The notes: generated by a model not told the origin, from the sequence alone. Positions 15,202 through 24,728 are shown, counted from the first letter of the stretch. The stretch is DNA of 52,850 bases from Flavobacteriaceae bacterium (GCA_021648265.1 JAKITD010000013.1:1-52850); one strand, 5' to 3'. Made by a program: numbers and translations.

Positions 15202-16025
15202 TTCGTATTAAATTTATTTTTCAACATATCTAAACTATCATTGGTAATTGGTCCTGCAGGTTTGTTGTTAATTCTATCTTTTAAATCTCGTAAAACCTTT
15301 TTGGTGTACATTGGAAAATCTGCATTTTGAATCCAACTAAAATACCCTGGTTCCGATTTAAACAATTCCTCGATTATCTTCCCTTTATGTTTTCCAAAAG
15401 TTATTATTTCTTTACCATCTTTGTTGTAACCTATAAAGCCTGCAAAATCAGCAAAATCCTGGTAAGAGCTAATTTTAGAAAGGAATGGAATATCATTTTC
15501 TAGTTCATCATACCTTTTTACTTGTGCAACAAATATTTCGTAAGTTGCCAAAGTATCAGCTTCGGCACTGTGTGCATTTATAAGTTCCTTATTACAATAA
15601 AATTCATAAGCAGCACCAAGTGTTCTTTTTTCCATTTTATGAAAAATAGTCTGTACATCTACCGCTAAATTTTTCTTTAAATCAAAATCTATTTCTGCTC
15701 TTAATAATTCTTCTGCTAACAAAGGAATGTCAAATCTATTGGAATTAAACCCTCCTAAATCGCTGTCCTTTATTAAGTCATACACTTTAGGGGCTAGTTC
15801 ATTAAATGTAGGCTCATTGACTACCATCTCGTCCGAAATACCGTGGATAGCAGTAGTTTCTGCAGGTATTTTCATTTCTGGATTCACACGCCAAGTGTAG
15901 CTTTCTTTATTTCCGTTGGGAAAAATTTTTAGGATAGAAATTTCTACAATCCTATCTTTTGAAACATTGATTCCTGTTGTTTCTAAATCGAAAAAACATA
16001 TTGGTTTGCTTAATTTTAACTCCAT
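15198..16025 (-). CDS. DEDDh 3'-5' exonuclease (DNA polymerase III epsilon-like)
   Basis: A 275-residue protein with a complete DEDDh exonuclease domain: FFDLETTGI (Asp, Glu), AIHGISDEMV, GGFNSNRFDIPLLAEEL (Asp) and NAHSAEADTLATYEIF (His, Asp). The C-terminal 70 residues (ITFGKHKGKIIEELF, YFSWIQNADFPMYTKKVL) resemble a DUF3820-type domain. It could be a proofreading subunit or a stand-alone nuclease; DnaQ proper usually lacks this tail. The stop TGA lies within the leader element before the FAH gene. A TATCTTTG box lies 38 nt upstream of its ATG. Confidence 0.88.
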   Translation of the reverse strand: MELKLSKPICFFDLETTGINVSKDRIVEISILKIFPNGNKESYTWRVNPEMKIPAETTAIHGISDEMVVNEPTFNELAPKVYDLIKDSDLGGFNSNRFDIPLLAEELLRAEIDFDLKKNLAVDVQTIFHKMEKRTLGAAYEFYCNKELINAHSAEADTLATYEIFVAQVKRYDELENDIPFLSKISSYQDFADFAGFIGYNKDGKEIITFGKHKGKIIEELFKSEPGYFSWIQNADFPMYTKKVLRDLKDRINNKPAGPITNDSLDMLKNKFNTK

Positions 16026-16062
16026 AATTATATAAAAAATAACGGTATTATTATTGCGTTAA

Positions 16063-16070
16063 CAAAGATA
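16063..16070 (-). promoter_or_regulatory. -7 element for the exonuclease gene
   Basis: CAAAGATA on the plus strand reads TATCTTTG on the minus strand, the -7 consensus, 38 nt before the exonuclease ATG at 16025. No TTG lies at the expected -33 position. Confidence 0.4.
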
Positions 16071-16089
16071 ATATTAATATTGTGAAGCC

Positions 16090-16710
16090 ATGAAGATTAC
16101 CATTATTTCTTTCTTTTTTTTACTTTTTTGTTTTGGTAGTTTTTCTCAAACTAACGATGACCGAGTAAAACTAACTATTACAGAAAATGGAAAAAGAACT
16201 ATTTTTTTTGCAGAAAACACCTCTCAAGATACGCTAAGAGCATTCTTAATACTAAAGCCTGTTGGATATCGAAGAAGTTCTTCAAGACCTATATTAAAAG
16301 ACATTCCTCCAAAAACTAAAGTAGCAATGACTACGATTATTGAAACATCTAACGTTCCTTCAAGCTATACCTATCAATTTATTATTGATGAAAAAAGAAT
16401 TAATCTTGACGATATTCGCAAAAAATCTAGCAAAGATATTTCTAAGTTAATCGAAAACAGGTTGGTGATTTTTTATGAAGGTGATTGCGAAAAATGCGTC
16501 TTGCTTTCTGATGCTTTAAAAAAGAACCGTATCAAACATCGTGTTTTTGATATTAATCAAGACCAAAAACTTTATGACCAATTTGTTAAATTTATTAGAA
16601 ATCGTTTTCCTGATAAAACCGAATTTAATCTTCCCATAATATGGAATAAAAATAAGGCGGTTTTTGGATATGATAATCTTGATTTAATGCTTAATAAATT
16701 TTCAAACTAA
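16090..16710 (+). CDS. Secreted protein with a glutaredoxin-like C-terminal domain
   Basis: A 206-residue protein. A Sec signal peptide ends near SFSQ (residues 1-20). The middle (about 25-115) is a beta-rich segment (FFAENTSQDTLRAFLILKPV, PPKTKVAMTTIIET). The C-terminal 90 residues look like a thioredoxin/glutaredoxin fold: LVIFYEGDCEKCVLLSDAL with a CxxC (Cys-Glu-Lys-Cys, about 136-139), KHRVFDINQDQ, and LPIIWNKNKAVFGYDNLDLM. An envelope redox role is inferred. It is divergent from the exonuclease gene. Confidence 0.72.
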   Translation: MKITIISFFFLLFCFGSFSQTNDDRVKLTITENGKRTIFFAENTSQDTLRAFLILKPVGYRRSSSRPILKDIPPKTKVAMTTIIETSNVPSSYTYQFIIDEKRINLDDIRKKSSKDISKLIENRLVIFYEGDCEKCVLLSDALKKNRIKHRVFDINQDQKLYDQFVKFIRNRFPDKTEFNLPIIWNKNKAVFGYDNLDLMLNKFSN

Positions 16711-16759
16711 GTTAATAATCAAAAGCACCATTGACTACTAGCTATCGATTTACTGAATA

Positions 16760-18091
16760 CTAAACCTCTCGATTTACATCCCAAGCCTCCAAATAATCGG
16801 CAACTGCTTTAACGAATTGTCCACCTAGAGCTCCATTAACAACCCGATGGTCGTAAGAATGTGACAAAAACATTTTATAACGGATACCAATAAAATCGCC
16901 TTCAGGGGTTTCGATAACCGCAGGAACTTTTCTAATAGCTCCTAAAGCTAAAATTCCTACTTGTGGCTGATTAATAATTGGTGTTCCCATAATACTACCA
17001 AAGGTTCCAACATTAGTAACTGTATAAGTACCTCCTTGAATATCGTCTGGTTTTAATTTTCCAGAACGTGCTCTTCTCGCTAAATCATTTACCGCTTTAC
17101 TCATCCCTACCAAGTTTAATTGGTCGGCATTTTTAATTACCGGAACAATTAAATTCCCGTCGGCTAAGGCAGCAGCCATTCCTAAATTGATGCTTTTTCG
17201 TTTGATGATTTTATCGCCATCTACTAAAACATTCAACATTGGATAATCTTTCAAGGCTTTTGCAACCGCTTCCATAAAGATTGGAGTGAACGTTAAGTTC
17301 TCCCCTTCGCGCTTCATAAAATCAGCTTTTACTTTTTTACGCCAATTCCAAATATTAGTAACATCTACTTCAATAAAAGATTGAACGTGTGCAGCAGTCT
17401 GAACACTTTGTACCATATGATGAGCAATGAGTTTCCCCATACGCGTCATTTCTATAATTTCATCTCCTTCGTTTATTGGAACTGAAGTTGATTTTGTTTC
17501 GGCACTTCGACTCCGCTCAGTGACCGCACTTTTATTTTGTTCGACAACAACATTTGAAGTTGTTTTTTGTTGAACAGATTGTGAAGAACGATTTTCAACA
17601 TATAAAAGAATATCATTTTTGGTAACTCTTCCGTCTTTTCCTGTTCCTGATATACCGTCTAATTCTTGTTGTAAAATCCCTTCAGATTTAGCAATATTTT
17701 TTACTAGTGGCGAATAAAAACGAGTGTCTGAACTCTGTACAACAGTTTCAGCAACCTCTTTCATTGGAGCTTCTACTTGAGCAATCACCTCTTTTAAAGG
17801 GGTTGCTACTGCAACAGTTTCTGAAGGAGTTACATCTGTAGTGGCAGTTCCTTCAATTTCAATTACTGCAATGGTTTGACCTACTTGAATTACATCATCT
17901 ACTTCAAAAAGCTTTTCCACCAATACACCAGTAACCTCACTTGGAACCTCGCTATCCACTTTATCGGTTGCGATTTCTAATACTGCTTCATCCTCTTCAA
18001 TAGTATCTCCTACTTCTTTTAACCAAGCAGTTAAGGTTGCTTCTGCAACACTTTCTCCCATCTTCGGTAACTTTAATTCAAACTTTGCCAT
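16760..18091 (-). CDS. 2-oxoacid dehydrogenase E2 component (dihydrolipoamide acyltransferase)
   Basis: A 443-residue acyltransferase core of a 2-oxoacid dehydrogenase. The N-terminal lipoyl domain carries EIATDKVDSEVPSE (lipoyl-Lys about 43). A peripheral-subunit-binding domain follows at about 125-165 (SPLVKNIAKSEGI, GTGKDGRVTKNDIL). The catalytic domain (about 215-443) has GTYTVTNVGTFGS and LSHSYDHRVVNGALGG with the active-site His. Branched-chain or 2-oxoglutarate specificity cannot be decided, and no E1 or E3 gene is nearby. The linker before the catalytic domain contains an in-frame genomic repeat (AVTERSRSAE, 17501-17529). Confidence 0.9.
   Translation of the reverse strand: MAKFELKLPKMGESVAEATLTAWLKEVGDTIEEDEAVLEIATDKVDSEVPSEVTGVLVEKLFEVDDVIQVGQTIAVIEIEGTATTDVTPSETVAVATPLKEVIAQVEAPMKEVAETVVQSSDTRFYSPLVKNIAKSEGILQQELDGISGTGKDGRVTKNDILLYVENRSSQSVQQKTTSNVVVEQNKSAVTERSRSAETKSTSVPINEGDEIIEMTRMGKLIAHHMVQSVQTAAHVQSFIEVDVTNIWNWRKKVKADFMKREGENLTFTPIFMEAVAKALKDYPMLNVLVDGDKIIKRKSINLGMAAALADGNLIVPVIKNADQLNLVGMSKAVNDLARRARSGKLKPDDIQGGTYTVTNVGTFGSIMGTPIINQPQVGILALGAIRKVPAVIETPEGDFIGIRYKMFLSHSYDHRVVNGALGGQFVKAVADYLEAWDVNREV
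17501..17529 (-). repeat. Dispersed repeat inserted in frame in the E2 gene
   Basis: GGCACTTCGACTCCGCTCAG continuing TGACCGCAC reads on the minus strand as AVTERSRSAE. It shares TCGACTnCGCTC with 29208-29230, inside the cobalamin riboswitch. It falls in a flexible interdomain linker, where insertion is tolerated. Confidence 0.65.
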
Positions 18092-18156
18092 AATAATTTA
18101 TCTTACTAGAAGGATTTATTTTAACGATGCAAAATTAGTTAAAATTTATATGTTTT

Positions 18157-19290
18157 TTAGATGGATTTTCTTAAAAAAACCAACACAGACCCTTTTTGGT
18201 CGCTTTGATCGCTTCCGAGAATAAAATTACAGCCAGGAGGAGAAATACGAAATGTGTTGCCTTTTCCTCTTAATTTTCGCATTACCATAAAAATTTGGGA
18301 ATATGACATGTAATCTACATCAAAAATAAAGTTGGAATTTATCAAAACCTCATCGCTAAAAATAGTCTTTGAAGTAGTCTTTATTTCAGTATTAATATTT
18401 TCTGAAATATTTTTTAGGAGTATTATATTTTCAGTTAATACGTAAGTAATCTTATTTGTAATTGAAGTTTCGTTTTTATTTTTTGAAGTGTTTTTAAAAT
18501 TTTTAGCTACAAAAACTCCCAACTTCACAAATGAATCGAACAGAAAATTGGTATTAAAATGCTTCTTATAAAATATATGCATCGCTCCATAAAAACAATC
18601 AAAATAAGCGGCATCTTTTTGTGTGCTTTCTCCTTTGTAGTGAAGCATTACACTACTTCCTAAATAGTGATTTTTATAACCTGCTTTTGTTATTTTATAC
18701 GAGAAATCTATATCCTCTCCGTACATAAAATAGTCTTCATCAAAACCCTTAACTTCATTGTAAACACTTTTTTTTAATAACATAAAAGCGCCAACTAAAA
18801 CAGCTACTTCACCGTTTTCATTTTTTAAAATATCGTTTGCATAATAGTCCTTTCCCAATCCTAATAATTTTAAAATAGAGGCTTTTGGTGTTGGTAAATT
18901 TCGTTTGCTTTCGGGAAGAAAAGAACCTGTTCCATCCATTAAATAGATTCCTAAAGCTCCTAATTTTTTTATGGATTCGGCATATTTTAAGGAAACAATA
19001 AAAGTATCTTCTGCTACTGCTGTATCGGGATTTAAAATACAAACATACTCCCCTTTTGCAATGGCGACAGCTTGATTGTTTGCTTTACTGAAACCAACAT
19101 TTTCTTTGTTTTCGATTAAGGTAATTTCAGGGAATTTAGTTTTCATCATCGCACAACTCTCGTCTGGAGAATTGTTATCTATTACTATAATTTCTGCATC
19201 AATTCCTTTAATACTTCGTTGTACACTTACTATACATTGCTCTAAAAAATATTGAACATTATAATTAAGTATGATGATAGATAACTTCAT
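18157..19290 (-). CDS. Family 2 glycosyltransferase (rhamnosyltransferase-like)
   Basis: A 377-residue GT-A enzyme. N-terminal MKLSIIILNYNVQYFLEQCI, then IIVIDNNSPDES and ILNPDTAVAEDT (the nucleotide-sugar-binding Asp region), with GEDIDFSYKITKAGY as the acceptor/catalytic motif. This is the WbbL-like layout of rhamnosyltransferases in surface polysaccharide synthesis; donor and acceptor are inferred only. The last ~95 residues (after KNFKNTSKNKN) form an unusual basic then beta-rich tail. No hydrophobic anchor is visible. Its ATG overlaps the end of leader element copy 2. Confidence 0.87.
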   Translation of the reverse strand: MKLSIIILNYNVQYFLEQCIVSVQRSIKGIDAEIIVIDNNSPDESCAMMKTKFPEITLIENKENVGFSKANNQAVAIAKGEYVCILNPDTAVAEDTFIVSLKYAESIKKLGALGIYLMDGTGSFLPESKRNLPTPKASILKLLGLGKDYYANDILKNENGEVAVLVGAFMLLKKSVYNEVKGFDEDYFMYGEDIDFSYKITKAGYKNHYLGSSVMLHYKGESTQKDAAYFDCFYGAMHIFYKKHFNTNFLFDSFVKLGVFVAKNFKNTSKNKNETSITNKITYVLTENIILLKNISENINTEIKTTSKTIFSDEVLINSNFIFDVDYMSYSQIFMVMRKLRGKGNTFRISPPGCNFILGSDQSDQKGSVLVFLRKSI

Positions 19291-19402
19291 AGGTCTATAA
19301 CATTTATTAAATCGGACATATCCTGTTCGCTATTCGTCCCCGTATCAAGTACTGGACAGGCTATATTATTGTTTGATGAAAATTTTAACATGCTCGTTTC
19401 AA
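19291..19402 (-). repeat. Conserved leader/micro-ORF element, copy 2
   Basis: The minus strand begins TTGAAACGAGCATGTTAA (19385-19402), starting 3 nt after the recR stop. It carries TAGCGAACAG at 19323-19332, then 32 nt to the glycosyltransferase ATG. The uORF-to-box spacer is 52 nt, 24 more than copies 1 and 3, and a multiple of three. The long frame MLKFSSNNNIACPVLDTG, then TNSEQDMSDLINVIDL, has its ATG in AGCATGTTA and ends with TGA overlapping the next ATG. Confidence 0.72.
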
Positions 19403-19404
19403 TA

Positions 19405-20025
19405 TTATGAACTTTTTAATGATGCTTCAAAAGGAATTCTATTTAAAATACTTCTGCCTAAAGTTACCTCATCCGCATATTCTAATTCGTCTCCTACTGA
19501 AATTCCTCTGGCAATCGTGGTCGTGGTTATTTTAAAATCTTCAATTTGACGAAAAATAAAAAAATTGGTCGTGTCTCCTTCCATTGTGGAACTTAAAGCA
19601 AAAATAAGTTCTTTTACTTTTCCTAATTTTACTTTTTCGACTAATGAAATAATATTTAATTCCCCAGGACCAATGCCATCCATTGGCGAGATCTTCCCTC
19701 CTAAAACGTGGTATTGCCCTCTGAATTGACTCGTATTCTCGATTGCCATTACATCACGAACATCTTCAACTACACAGATAATTTCTTTATTTCGGTTTGG
19801 GTTACTACAAATCTCACATAGTACTTTATCAGAAATATTATGACAGCTTTTACAAAAAATGATTTCTTCTCGCATTTGTTGTAAGCTTTCGGTAAGTTGC
19901 TGGGTATGGCTTTGAGGTTGTTTCAATAAATGCAATACCAAACGCAATGCTGTACGTTTACCAATGCCAGGAAATTGTGACATTTCGTTGACTGCATTTT
20001 CAAGAAGTTTTGATGAAAAATCCAT
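19405..20025 (-). CDS. recR: Recombination mediator protein RecR
   Basis: A 206-residue protein that works with RecF/RecO to load RecA on gapped DNA. N-terminal helix-hairpin-helix ([20 protein letters not shown]), the four-Cys zinc motif [16 protein letters not shown] (about 57-72) and the Toprim domain ([35 protein letters not shown]) are all present. The Walker-B-like C-terminal [16 protein letters not shown] is intact. The length is typical. It ends just before leader element copy 2. Confidence 0.97.
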   Translation of the reverse strand: MDFSSKLLENAVNEMSQFPGIGKRTALRLVLHLLKQPQSHTQQLTESLQQMREEIIFCKSCHNISDKVLCEICSNPNRNKEIICVVEDVRDVMAIENTSQFRGQYHVLGGKISPMDGIGPGELNIISLVEKVKLGKVKELIFALSSTMEGDTTNFFIFRQIEDFKITTTTIARGISVGDELEYADEVTLGRSILNRIPFEASLKSS

Positions 20026-20054
20026 TTACTTATTATTGGCAGCAATATAAAAAA

Positions 20055-20089
20055 AATGCTTCAGATAAAGTGATTTTACCTGAAGCATT
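20055..20089 (-). terminator. Terminator of the T9SS propeller gene
   Basis: AATGCTTCAG (20055-20064) pairs with CTGAAGCATT (20080-20089). On the minus strand the stem is followed by eight consecutive T, a strong intrinsic terminator 20 nt after the stop at 20109. Confidence 0.8.
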
Positions 20090-20108
20090 CTTTTGAAATT
20101 CAATCTTG

Positions 20109-22592
20109 TTATTTTTTAATTAGTTTCTTAGTTATGGAACCTGCATCTGAGTTAATTCGGATAAAATAAATACCGTTATTTAATTTAGAAACATCAATAG
20201 TATATTCTTCAGAAATTGAAATATTAGGTTGATAAATTACTAGTTTTCCTAAAACATCAAACACGCTAAAGTCTGCTTCAACTCCTTTATTAAAAGTAAA
20301 TTTTACTGTATTATTAGTAGGATTTGGATACATAAACACCTCTTTTTCAGAAAGAAAAGAATTCACACTTAATACAAAAGGTACAATTGGTGAAGCCCAA
20401 AGGCCTCTTCCGTATGAGGCTGCATAGATTTTTTCATCTACACTATTAATTTCTAATTCGTTGATAATTACATTTGGTAAATTGTTATTGTAAGGCTGCC
20501 ATTCAGTAAAAGTATTGTCTATATAAAACAACCCATAGTCCATTCCTAAGTACAAACCATCATTATCATGATTATCCCAAACCAATGCTAATGCAGAAAA
20601 ATTAGGTAAGTTAAATTTGTAGTTTATCCAAGTTACTCCTCCATCTTCTGAAACAAGCACTTTATTTGAACTATTTGTTGCTACAGCAATTTTATTAGGA
20701 TTTGTTGGATGAATTGCAATAGAATTTATAATTTCTCCAGGATTTGCCAACTGTACCCAATTAGTTGCACCTCCATCTTCGGTTTTGTAAATTAATGCAC
20801 TTCTAGATGCATACATTACTTGATTATTTGAAGCTGCAATTTTTAAATGATTTAATTCATTTCCAAAATCTTGAGAAATAGCTGACCATGAATTCCCCTT
20901 GTTTGTAGATTTATAAACGTTTTTCAATCCTATATATATAGTGTTTGTAACTTGAGGATCTTGCTCAAAAGGAGTTACCCAATTTCCACTAGCAGGTGTT
21001 GATACATAAGAGATGGAACCTGCAGCATTATCTGTTTTGTATGTGCCTCCGTATTGAGTCATTCCGTACATCGTATTTGTATTGTCTTTATCTACAAAAC
21101 CTTCCATGCCGTCTGCACCAATCCAGTCTATCCAACCGTTTACAGCTGTATAGAAAGAAGAACCATTATCTTGTGAACCTCCAGTAATTACAACATCTGT
21201 TGTTTGAGAAATACCTATTTTATAAAATTGCCTAATTCCTAAACCCTTAGTAATATCTTCATAATAATTAGCAGTAATATTTGCGGTATTTTCAGCTTTA
21301 AAAATACCTCCATCTGTACCTGAATATAAAGTAGTTCCGTCAAAGACTAGAATATCTACATCGGCGTGGTTATAACCAACATTTGCATTTGCTGCATTTC
21401 CTGGAACCCAATCCGATGTGTTTTCAAAAGTAACTCCACCATCCATAGAACGCCAAGTTAAAATTCCTGCAATATGTACTTCATTTACATCTGTTGGGTT
21501 AACAGCTATATCCATATCTCGAGGTGCTTGCCCACCAGAATCAAATCCAGCAGTATCATATCCAAAATAATTTCTTCCGGTATGATCTAGTTCAGTAAAA
21601 CTATCTCCTGAATCTATAGATTTATAAAAACCCCCAAAGCTACCGTTATTTGCTTCAAGAAGATATACGATTGTATCATCATCTGGAGAAACCCCTACCA
21701 TTTTAGCTTGAGAAGGAAAACTTCCTGTACTTGTAAAAGTAGCACCTCCATCTATAGATTTATGAAAACCATAACCTGAAACATACACTACGTTAGAATC
21801 TCCTGGTTTGAACTCAATATCATAACATTTGTTATCGTTTAGAGGCGATGTCCAGGTTACTCCACCATCTGTGGTCATGTACATTCCTGCATTCTGACTT
21901 GAAGCATAAATAATATTACTATCCGTAGGATGAATTAAAATCTTATTTACCAAAGAATTACTTAAATCTGCTAATTGAGACCAAGTTGCTCCAGCATCAA
22001 TAGATTTATATATTAATCCACTAGAAGAACCAAAATAATAGGTATTTGAATCTTGTGGATCTATAGTAACAGCATACACACTCAGGTTTGAGAAATAATC
22101 TCCCATTGCGGCCCACGATGCTCCGGCATCTGTAGTTCTCCAGACGCCTCCAGTATTTGCACCTACAATTATATGGTTTGCATCAATAGGGTCTATCGCA
22201 ATAGATGTAATCCTACCAACACCTGGATTCCAACTTGTGGTAGAGTTCCAATCTGTTGGTCCTAATTCCTCCCAATTATCTATTAAAGGTTGTCTGCTCC
22301 CTGAAGTTTCGTTTAGGTAAGCATTAAAACTTTCAACTTCTATTAATGTTTCAGTTATAGAGGGTAGCATTCCGTTTTCGTTCATTAAACGAGTTGCATT
22401 GTATTCCCAACGTTTAAATTGAACATATCCTGAACCTCTGCCTTTGTCTTTGTTTTCAAAATAAGTTTCTGCATTGTCAATAATTTCTTGAACGGTGAAA
22501 TTCTCTGCTTCAATCATTTCAAAATATTCTTGTGAATGAATAGTAACCGAAATAAATAATGCTCCAATAAATAATAATAATTTTGTTTTCAT
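20109..22592 (-). CDS. T9SS-secreted BNR/VPS10-like beta-propeller protein
   Basis: An 827-residue secreted protein. A signal peptide (MKTKLLLFIGALFISVTIHS) is followed by a long array of BNR/Asp-box-like repeats (TDAGASWAAMG, SIDAGATWSQLA, TTDGGVTWTS, SIDGGATFTS, SEDGGVTWIN), as in sortilin/VPS10 and photosynthesis-stability-factor-like propellers. The C-terminal ~80 residues are a type A sorting domain (MYPNPTNNTVKF, FSVFDVLGKLVI, NGIYFIRINSDAGS, KKLIKK), which targets the protein through T9SS. Function is unknown; such proteins are often surface adhesins or hydrolase-associated. Leader element copy 3 precedes its ATG. Confidence 0.88.
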   Translation of the reverse strand: MKTKLLLFIGALFISVTIHSQEYFEMIEAENFTVQEIIDNAETYFENKDKGRGSGYVQFKRWEYNATRLMNENGMLPSITETLIEVESFNAYLNETSGSRQPLIDNWEELGPTDWNSTTSWNPGVGRITSIAIDPIDANHIIVGANTGGVWRTTDAGASWAAMGDYFSNLSVYAVTIDPQDSNTYYFGSSSGLIYKSIDAGATWSQLADLSNSLVNKILIHPTDSNIIYASSQNAGMYMTTDGGVTWTSPLNDNKCYDIEFKPGDSNVVYVSGYGFHKSIDGGATFTSTGSFPSQAKMVGVSPDDDTIVYLLEANNGSFGGFYKSIDSGDSFTELDHTGRNYFGYDTAGFDSGGQAPRDMDIAVNPTDVNEVHIAGILTWRSMDGGVTFENTSDWVPGNAANANVGYNHADVDILVFDGTTLYSGTDGGIFKAENTANITANYYEDITKGLGIRQFYKIGISQTTDVVITGGSQDNGSSFYTAVNGWIDWIGADGMEGFVDKDNTNTMYGMTQYGGTYKTDNAAGSISYVSTPASGNWVTPFEQDPQVTNTIYIGLKNVYKSTNKGNSWSAISQDFGNELNHLKIAASNNQVMYASRSALIYKTEDGGATNWVQLANPGEIINSIAIHPTNPNKIAVATNSSNKVLVSEDGGVTWINYKFNLPNFSALALVWDNHDNDGLYLGMDYGLFYIDNTFTEWQPYNNNLPNVIINELEINSVDEKIYAASYGRGLWASPIVPFVLSVNSFLSEKEVFMYPNPTNNTVKFTFNKGVEADFSVFDVLGKLVIYQPNISISEEYTIDVSKLNNGIYFIRINSDAGSITKKLIKK

Positions 22593-22680
22593 GTATCTAT
22601 ACTATTTAATAATTCGGTCGCATGCAGTTCGCTATTAGTCATTCCCCTGGGTGATAAACTTTTTAACATGCTCGTTTCAT
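22593..22680 (-). repeat. Conserved leader/micro-ORF element, copy 3
   Basis: The minus strand carries ATGAAACGAGCATGTTAA (22663-22680), a 28 nt spacer, TAGCGAACTG (22625-22634) and 32 nt to the ATG at 22592, the same spacing as copy 1. The long frame MLKSLSPRGMTNSELHATEL continues LNSIDT and stops at TGA overlapping the ATG. Unlike copies 1, 2 and 4, no same-strand gene ends just upstream, so the element stands alone here. Confidence 0.72.
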
Positions 22681-22803
22681 AGCTTAATTAAAATTGAGGT
22701 GTTACTCTTCTAATTTTCAATAAGTTTCAAATATACTAAGAAAATGGTTTTCTAATTTGTTAATATTTGTATTTTTACCAATCAACTTAATCACTTATAA
22801 AAT

Positions 22804-24264
22804 ATGAAACCTCACTATATACTATTACTAATTACTGGTTATTTTGGGGTGCTATTTTTAATTTCAATCCTTACTGGGAAAGAAGATTCAAACGAGGCAT
22901 TTTTTAAAGCTAACAGACAATCTCCTTGGTATCTTGTTGCTTTTGGGATGATTGGCGCCACCCTATCTGGAGTTACTTTTATATCGGTTCCAGGTACTGT
23001 AGAAACTGCACAGTTTAGCTATATGCAAATGGTTTTTGGGTATATTTTTGGAATGATAATTATTGCTTATGTATTGCTTCCTATTTATTATAAGTATAAT
23101 GTCACATCCATTTACGAATATTTAAATGATCGTTTGGGAAGTAAATCTCACAAAATCGGTGCCTTTTTCTTTTTACTTTCAAGAACAATTGGTGCTGCTT
23201 TCAGAATATTTTTAGTAGCACTAGCGATGCAATATTTAATTTTTGATGAATGGAATGTGCCTTTCATTATTACCGTGATATTTTCTATTTTACTTATTTG
23301 GATTTATACCCATCGTGGCGGAATTAAAACAATCGTATGGACCGATACACTTCAAACTTTCTTTATGCTTTCGGCAGTAATTTTAGCCATCTATTTTATA
23401 AATGATAAAATTGGCTGGAGCTTTTCTGAATTTTTTGCTTCGGAAGAATTAAAACAATACAATAAAATTTTGTTTACGGGTGATGTAAATAGCAAATCTT
23501 ATTTTTTGAAATCATTTTTTGGAGGAATTTTCATTACGGTAGCAATGACAGGTGTTGACCAAGATATGATGCAAAAAAATCTAACTTGCAAAAACTTAAA
23601 AGAAGCTCAAAAAAATATGCTATCGATGGTAAGTTTATTGGTGGTTGTAAATTTTGTGTTTCTACTTTTAGGTGCCTTACTTTATATCTACATTAACAAA
23701 TTTGGTTTGGAAGTGCCTGTAATTGATGGTGTAAGAAGAACCGATTTATTATTTCCATTAGTGGCTGTAAAAAGCGGATTGGGAATTCCGTTAGCAATGG
23801 TATTTATTTTAGGGATTATCGCTGCTGCTTATTCAAGTGCAGATTCAGCTTTAACCTCCTTAACTACTTCTTATTGTGTAGATTTTTTAGATATTGAAAA
23901 GAGAGATAAATCTATCCAGAAATCACTTCGTAAAAAGGTGCATATTGCAGTTTCTGTGATTTTAGTTTTAGTGGTAGTTTTATTTAATAGTGTATTGGAA
24001 CGTGATGTAATTACAGGATTGTTTACCATTGCTTCTTATACGTATGGGCCACTTTTAGGATTGTTTTTCTTTGGAATTTTTACTGAATTTAAAGTAAAAG
24101 AAAAATATGTTTTAATAGTTTGTATTGTTTCGGTAGCCTTGAGTTATTTCTTAAATATTTATTCTGAAGATTTATTTAACGGCTATCAGTTTAGTTTTGA
24201 ATTATTAGGATTAAACGGATTATTTACCTTTTTAGGCTTGTATTTAATTAGGAAGAAAGGGTGA
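22804..24264 (+). CDS. Sodium:solute symporter (SSS family)
   Basis: A 486-residue inner-membrane transporter with about 13 hydrophobic helices and the LeuT-like fold of the SSS family. N-terminal [53 protein letters not shown] and [17 protein letters not shown] (Na2-site helix) are diagnostic. It couples Na+ entry to uptake of an unknown solute. It is a single gene with no strong promoter consensus. After the TGA stop, the same frame stays open for 30 acidic codons (24265-24357). Confidence 0.9.
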   Translation: MKPHYILLLITGYFGVLFLISILTGKEDSNEAFFKANRQSPWYLVAFGMIGATLSGVTFISVPGTVETAQFSYMQMVFGYIFGMIIIAYVLLPIYYKYNVTSIYEYLNDRLGSKSHKIGAFFFLLSRTIGAAFRIFLVALAMQYLIFDEWNVPFIITVIFSILLIWIYTHRGGIKTIVWTDTLQTFFMLSAVILAIYFINDKIGWSFSEFFASEELKQYNKILFTGDVNSKSYFLKSFFGGIFITVAMTGVDQDMMQKNLTCKNLKEAQKNMLSMVSLLVVVNFVFLLLGALLYIYINKFGLEVPVIDGVRRTDLLFPLVAVKSGLGIPLAMVFILGIIAAAYSSADSALTSLTTSYCVDFLDIEKRDKSIQKSLRKKVHIAVSVILVLVVVLFNSVLERDVITGLFTIASYTYGPLLGLFFFGIFTEFKVKEKYVLIVCIVSVALSYFLNIYSEDLFNGYQFSFELLGLNGLFTFLGLYLIRKKG

Positions 24265-24357
24265 GAAGAAATTGAAGCTGAAACCGAAGTTGAAGTTGAA
24301 GTTGAAATCGAACTTGAAATAAAGCATTCTGAGTTTTCTACAAAGAAGGAAGTATGA
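24265..24357 (+). repeat. GAAGTT hexanucleotide tandem repeat in frame after the symporter stop
   Basis: An imperfect (GAA-nnn) microsatellite immediately follows the symporter TGA. In frame it would read EEIEAETEVEVEVEIELEIK and end at a second TGA (24355-24357). It may be simple-sequence DNA or a C-terminal extension cut off by a nonsense change. Confidence 0.5.
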
Positions 24358-24368
24358 ATAAATCATTC

Positions 24369-24728
24369 CTAATACTGTCCCGTACTCAAAAGCACCAAAG
24401 TACAAGCTGCTTCATAACTTATTTTATTCTTATCTAATATTTTATAAAACTCAGGATTTTCCGTGCCGGGATTAAAAATTACTCGTTTTGGTTTTAAAGA
24501 AAGAATGTACTGGTAATAATCTACTTGGCGTTTAGCGTTTAAATATAAAGTCACAGTATCAATTTTTTGAAACAATTCTTTTTCCTTTTTTATAGTAACT
24601 CCTGCTACAGTTCCTTCCCGCAAACCAACAGCAACAACAGGATGCCCTTTATCTACCAAACGGTTTATTGCCATAAAGGAATACCTTGAAGGGTTTAAAC
24701 TCGCACCAATGACTAAACTCTTTTTCAT
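24369..24728 (-). CDS. CoA-binding domain protein
   Basis: A 119-residue Rossmann-fold protein of the CoA-binding (YccU-like) family. The start KKSLVIGASLNPSRYSFMAI carries the nucleotide-binding loop. GHPVVAVGLREGTVAGV and YILSLKPKRVIFNPGTENPE are diagnostic, and AACTLVLLSTGQY ends it. These proteins bind CoA-like dinucleotides; their role is not defined. It is a single gene flanked by repeats and a hairpin. Confidence 0.85.
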   Translation of the reverse strand: MKKSLVIGASLNPSRYSFMAINRLVDKGHPVVAVGLREGTVAGVTIKKEKELFQKIDTVTLYLNAKRQVDYYQYILSLKPKRVIFNPGTENPEFYKILDKNKISYEAACTLVLLSTGQY

